Positions 59,569 to 64,000 of a stretch of DNA of 64,000 bases are shown one piece after another. The position numbers and the translations under genes were made by a program. Position 1 is the first letter of the stretch. Every line of letters begins with the position of its first letter. Origin of the DNA: Ulota crispa. Lineage: Eukaryota; Streptophyta; Bryopsida; Orthotrichales; Orthotrichaceae. Where the stretch lies: assembly GCA_963920765.1 (NCBI GenBank), contig OY987244.1, positions 16,410,358 to 16,474,357 of the forward strand, given 5' to 3'. The notes beneath the pieces were generated by a model. That model was not told the origin of the DNA. It saw nothing but the letters and a program-made list of their open reading frames with translations, and ran no database searches.

Positions 59569-60586
59569 AGGTAAGATAGTGTGCTCTGAAAGTGACACTT
59601 TAACTCCTCATCGTCCAAGGGGTCCAAATCGGGCTTTTTTGAATTTTATTCAAGGATGCTCAACCTTTCTACAAGATTTTTTTAGTGCTTATTATTATTT
59701 TTAAATTCTTATTGAAGTCTGGTTTCAGCATTAGGAGTTTGATCTTGAAAATGAATTAACATGATTTGTCTATTCAAGATTTTGTGCAAGGGTGTCCATT
59801 GCAAATCTTCACTTTCTAGTGTTGAAGGCTCTTGGAAATGAGCCTCTAGTACACTAGAACTTGGAGAAAGAAATGCATTAAAAATTCATTTAGAAAAATT
59901 GTAGAATAGATTTTGAGAAGTTGTAAATTGATTGGAGTTATGCATGTTGTACTTTACATACTCATATTTTTTTGGTACCCTCAATCTTAGGTTAAGATGT
60001 AAAAAGAGGATTGAAAGACTTCAAATTACTTTCACAATTTTAATACCCTCATGATCAAACATTACAATCTTTCAATCCATAAGTGAAAGAGTTGTGATTT
60101 CTTTTTGTATGCAATCTATAACATGTCTACTTTGAATTTGTACGGTTGCACTTTAGAGAAATTTGATGAGATTGATCAAAATGCTAGCATTTTGTTCACT
60201 TTCAAGCAAATTCTAAGATACTCTAAACTACCATGGGCGGTGAGGGGTTAAGGGCTAATTTGCCTTTTCATGGGTTTTTTGAGACAATTAGTTTTTTGTC
60301 TAATTTTCAAATAAAAAGAAATGAATGCCTAAAGTAGCTCAAATTTTTTCATATTTTTTGGAGTATTATTGATTTGTTGATGAATTTTCAATTTTTTTAG
60401 TGGGCACCTATTAGTGACTACAAGTCTCCCATAAATCATTCCCTTATGAGTATGACTGACTTTTGCAATAGAATACACCTTTTCTTTTTATGAAGAGGTT
60501 CATCCAAAGATCACTTCATATCCATTCTTGAGCTTCATATGAGACGCTTTACATGAGAGGGTCGCAATTCAAGCACACTGCTTTAC
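59569..60586 (-). mobile_element. TIR MITE, AAGGTAGT family, interrupted by a piggyBac-like MITE
   Basis: The left fragment (AGGTAAGATAGTGTGCTCTG, 59569-59599) and right fragment (60252-60586, ending TTGAATTGC-type end) together match 55604-56024 in reverse. The insertion at a TTAA is the family G element 59600-60251. Confidence 0.75.
59600..60251. mobile_element. piggyBac-like MITE, family G, second copy
   Basis: 652 bp between TTAA at 59600-59603 and 60248-60251. Ends TTAACTCCTCATCGTCCAAG and, read inward from the right, TTAACCCCTCACCGCCC. Nearly identical to 48719-49370. Confidence 0.88.
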
Positions 60587-61158
60587 ATAGCTCACTAAGC
60601 ATTGTTTCTAAGCCAATTGCGCTAATTATGACAATCACATTTGGGGATCACTGCTGCAGTAGTGAACTGATCTAGAAACAAGGAAATGAAGGCTGGATAA
60701 ACCCAAAAGCAAGTGAGTCTCCATACAAATTTAGATGCTAATTACGGAATCATGCTCCACATTCTTTGCATAATGTAAAACTCGACATGGTTTTATGGTA
60801 TGTGATAATTGCTTTTCATCTCTTACAAATAATGCAAACAAGTTTCATATGTAATCGATAAACTCTCACGGAGTATTAAGTTTTTTTAAAATTGTCTACA
60901 AAGGTCTAAAAATTTACACACATTAATTTTGAAGGGACACTGAACTAACCAAGTCAGTAGAGACTAGAAGTGTAACCTAGACAAAAGTCCAAAATCCACA
61001 TGATGAATACCAAGAAAAGATATTCGTTGCATCAAAACATCACTTGGAAAAAGGGAAAAGATAAATTGTTTTGATGATAATCAATGGGTTCATTTGTGTT
61101 ATTGCATGTGGAGGTGGTTCTTTCATAAGACATGGTGTTTGGTGTTATTTCTTTCAAT
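60587..61158. other. spacer
   Basis: No supported gene or element. Confidence 0.45.
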
Positions 61159-61407
61159 TTAACCCCTGAGCACCCAAAGTTGAAAGGAAAGAAGCTTAAC
61201 TTGTGTGCAATAAAAGTGCCCCTGTGGACTGAATAATACAATCCACAAGATCCGACCATATGAATTGTTAGTGGAAAGAGTTTTCATCATGCTGGGCTTG
61301 ATTGGAAGTCATTTCACCGGATGTGCAATGAGATTATAATGGTCAAAATTGAGTTGACCCAGCTTTTTGAGCGATAGTATACTGTCACCTGGGCGCTTAG
61401 GGGTTAA
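61159..61407. mobile_element. short piggyBac-like MITE
   Basis: 249 bp. Ends TTAACCCCTGAGCACCCAAAG and, read inward from the right, TTAACCCCTAAGCGCCCAGG, with TTAA intact on both sides. Confidence 0.85.
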
Positions 61408-61457
61408 GTTTGTTGACACCCTTCTATATCTCCTCACCATCTTGGATATTATGAGTT

Positions 61458-62008
61458 GGTAAAATTTTGATGGAATACCCCTAAAATTTGCAATATTTGT
61501 AGAGTTATCTTTGATTTTTCAGAAAATGCATAAATATCCTTGACATAGTTATTTTTCTTTTTCTAAATCATTATTTCTAAATCTTGCAACAAATGTCTTA
61601 ATGTTTAAAGCATAAGAACACATAAAGATGGAACAAATGAGTTGAAAAAAATGCTTACAAAACTACTTTAAGATGCTCTTTTGAGATGTCAAGGATATTT
61701 GTGCAATTTCTGAAAAATCAGGGGTGTCTATATATATATATATCGCAAATTTCTAGGGTACTTACACAAATGTCACAGATATTTATACAAATACTGCAAA
61801 TTTTCAAGAGTATCTATACAAATATCGCAAATTTCAGGGGTATCTATACAAGTATCGCAAATTTCAGGGGTATCTATACAAGTATCGCAAATTTCAGGGG
61901 TATCTATACAAATATCGCAAATTTCAAGGGCATCTATACAAACATAGCAAATGTCAGGGGTATCTATACAAATATAGCAAACTTCAGGGGTATCCATCAA
62001 AATTTCCC
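61458..62008. mobile_element. TIR MITE (GGGAAAATTTGATAG family) with internal tandem expansion
   Basis: The outer ends GGTAAAATTTTGATGGAATA and, read inward from the right, GGGAAATTTTGATGGATACC match the element at 53955-54266. The right arm is expanded by the 30-bp array at 61741-62000. No clear target duplication. Confidence 0.75.
61741..62000. repeat. 30-bp tandem array, about eight units
   Basis: Units of the form TATCGCAAATTTCAGGGG plus TATCTATACAAG. The sequence is part of the MITE end itself, so the array grew from the terminal repeat. The 30-bp period keeps frames open on both strands, which explains the 123-codon and 75-codon open frames here; they are not genes. Confidence 0.9.
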
Positions 62009-62232
62009 TTACGAATATTGTGTTGATTCAAATTCTCATTCAGTAAGTAGGGGTTAACATTTCATCCGGCTCAATATTGCATACATACTCCCTTGAGTTT
62101 CACAATAGGGCATCATTTCAAAATTGGCAGGTACTGACTGACACCTAAACACGGAAGACCTGCTTTGCTGGTTTTCTCTCTCAAAGTTGTATCCTAGGCA
62201 TTTTCTTTGAGCCTCAACATCTACCAACATAC

Positions 62233-63991
62233 CTCATCTCTTTTGCAAGAGATTTAACCGGTAACTTGCACTCCCCCAAAGGTTCTTTAAAAAAAAACAC
62301 AAAATCAGTCCAATGCACAATTGGACGATGTATCCACGTTGTCATCTCCAGAAGCTCATCGCCAGGGCTAGGAAAACTAGAGACAACAGCACCTGTGGTG
62401 ACGAGAACCCCGGCGTCAACAAAGTACCGCCGTTTGTCGCAGCTCTTGCCGAAGTACTGCAAAACATGGATATGATGTCACAAATTATGAGATTGACAGC
62501 AACTTGCATGCAAACATCGCAGTCTACCCATAAGCTTCTTTTGCTTAGAAGAATTGCATTTAAAGTAGCTTACACTCCAGAAGTATCCTACTCTCTACTA
62601 AAAAAGCCACTTACATGGGGACAATGCTATTTATTTTGTGAGCGTAAAATGGTGAGCCATGAGCAGTGAGTCAACAGACCCAATTTTAAGCTCAAAATCA
62701 ATGGAAAAACTTACAAGAATAGCAACTTTTTCAAGAGATGAAAGTTTAAAATGCACAATTGTAGAGCCCTATGTACAAAGTCATAGGTGATATTTAATAT
62801 TTTGACAAAAAAATTAGGCTCACGGATACTTATCTCACGGTATAGCATTCCCCACTTAGATGGCAAACAAATCATGTAGCACTCGCAAGACTACTAGCCA
62901 CCGCTATATACACGGGCGTAGGTATACAGGTAGTGAAGTGTACTATGGTAGAATCGTACCTGGCTGGATATATACAAGAACCGTAGCCTGCACATGAAAA
63001 GCCCAGAAAGCGAAGTCAGATCAAGCCAGCGAAAGAGCAGCAATCTTTAAACTGGCTAAATTTCGCAGAGTTGCTACCAAAAAAATTATGCAGCTAAAAA
63101 ACTTGTGAAGAGCTCTACGGTGTTAAATTTGAAAGTTTTAGCTTTTTAGCAATATTTTTAGTCACTCGAGCTAAAAGCCAAAAATCATATAATTCGGGAT
63201 CACTGGTTCCGAAAGGATGAGCAAAGGCAGTGATTGAGCCCAGATTTCACGTGAATTCCCCCCCAGTCGAGGTGAAAGACTTCTTCCGAAAAGTTGCAAG
63301 TTTGAGTTTGAAGGTTTGCAACTGTCCAGTTCATTCGAGTAATATGACACAAAAGAGTAGGACATCCATCCCCCTAGAGCTATTATTCCAGAAAACCTAG
63401 CTATGATGCAACTGACAGAGGGTCGTTGTTTATTCGAGAAACTGTGAGGTTAATTAGTAATGCAATTGGTAGCTCGAGTTTCGAGAATTGGGTTGACTTT
63501 CGAAGAGTGTGAAAGGAAGTTGTAACAACGCTATAAGCAGGGTTCTTTTTTTGGGCAATCAAAGGCCCAATGGCCTCGGAAAAAAAAGGTGCGCTTCAAG
63601 CCTATAGAATGAAAACATCAAAAAAAAGGGGGAAAAAAATTCAAATAAAAAAGGCCAGATTGCAATAATGAAAATTGCATTGCGGCCTAGTCTCTCATAA
63701 AACTCTAATCAAATTGAGAATTGATGTCATCATTTTATGATGAAACAGATCCAAAAGCACCGTCAAAAAAGTTGATTGTGCCAACTTCTCCTTAACTACA
63801 TTAGTAATAGCCATGATGCTGTAAAAATTTATGCACATGGGCCACCTTCAACTCGAATCAAAAGTAGGGATGTAGCCCGCAAGCTACAAACCATTTTCAA
63901 AGAATGCCACACAGCCATTAGTCAGAAAACCACAAAAAAATACCTGCCATTTTAAGTGTAAGATTGGAAAGGCGCGCTTACTTGGGTCCAT
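62233..63991 (-). CDS. unidentified gene, 5' part (exons 62233-62456, 62960-62987 and start at 63991)
   Basis: Three exon-like pieces on the minus strand. ATGGACCCAA, in a good start context (GTCACC before ATG), begins at 63991 and is followed by a GTAAGC donor. A 28-bp micro-exon (62960-62987) lies between TGCAG and GTACG. Exon 62233-62456 starts after TTTTGCAG and ends at a GTATGT donor. The last two join in frame as LRFLYISSQ plus YFGKSCDKRRYFVDAGVLVT, continuing TGAVVSSFPSPGDELLEM and TTWIHRPIVHWTDFVFFF. The reading phase shows that at least one exon between 62987 and 63982 is missing from my model. Later exons should lie below 62233 but were not found. I do not recognise the family. The first intron holds a piggyBac-like fragment. 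Confidence 0.45.
62988..63539 (-). other. intronic or unresolved part of the right-edge gene
   Basis: G+C and CpG are somewhat raised; a 64-codon minus frame at 63171-63365 (LQLFGRSLSPRLGGNSREIW) has no proven splice sites. It could hold the exon that is missing between the start codon and the micro-exon. Confidence 0.35.
63540..63953 (-). mobile_element. fragment related to the family D piggyBac-like element
   Basis: Read in reverse, it matches 2850-3250 across about 400 bp (CAATGCAATTTTCATTATTG, TATAGGCTTGAAG, TTTGTAGCTTG). A TTAA lies at the outer edge (63953-63956) but the CCC start of the end is not preserved. It sits inside the presumed first intron of the gene starting at 63991. Confidence 0.6.
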
Positions 63992-64000
63992 GGTGACGAC

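Noticed and set aside
62041-62056. AGTAGGGGTTAA as a right piggyBac-like end
   Set aside because: No matching left end was found upstream, so it was not counted as an element.
61686-62057. Open frame of repeated ten-residue units on the plus strand, with an open minus frame opposite
   Set aside because: Produced by a 30-bp non-coding tandem repeat whose period is a multiple of three; both strands stay open.

Overview
The window looks like nuclear DNA from a land plant or close streptophyte relative. It has four intron-containing or exon-like plant genes spaced far apart, including a SOSEKI/DUF966 polarity protein, a PAT10-type DHHC S-acyltransferase and a plastid-type GNAT acetyltransferase. 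Between them lies AT-rich sequence packed with small DNA transposons. I cannot name the species. The SOSEKI gene combined with a piggyBac-superfamily element makes a non-seed plant or charophyte plausible, but that is inference.

Layout. 1-258: last codons of a gene running in from the left. 259-5.4 kb: piggyBac-like MITEs, other TIR elements and a Helitron-like element. 5.4-7.6 kb: PAT10-like DHHC gene (minus). 7.65-18.0 kb: a transposon block dominated by a 7.2-kb piggyBac-superfamily element (9660-16844) with a decayed, intron-containing transposase on the minus strand. 18.3-21.0 kb: an Emigrant/pogo-like MITE and a tandem repeat. 21.0-25.3 kb: an F-box protein gene with a C-terminal four-cysteine finger (plus). 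25.8-39.3 kb: Stowaway-, hAT-, CACTA-, Tourist- and piggyBac-like MITEs, minisatellites and long hairpins. 39.9-44.8 kb: SOSEKI gene with a C-terminal C2HC finger (plus). 46.6-52.9 kb: more piggyBac-like MITEs, some nested, and a second Helitron-like copy. 53.3-56.9 kb: plastid-type GNAT gene (minus) whose introns carry three different MITEs. 57.3-62.0 kb: another MITE cluster. 62.2-64.0 kb: exons of an unidentified minus-strand gene leaving the window on the right.

The most notable signal is a piggyBac ecosystem. One large element encodes a transposase with the DDD-type core and a cysteine-rich C-terminus. At least sixteen smaller elements (about 0.16-1.3 kb) share TTAA target duplications and termini related to TTAACCCCTAAATGNCCAAG. 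Some are nested in each other or in unrelated MITEs, and two share a single TTAA. The transposase copy here is broken by stops and at least two frame changes, so any recent movement needed another source.

Exon structures were worked out by eye from reading frame, splice dinucleotides and family similarity. No database search was possible. I saw no tRNA, rRNA, CRISPR or LTR-type element.
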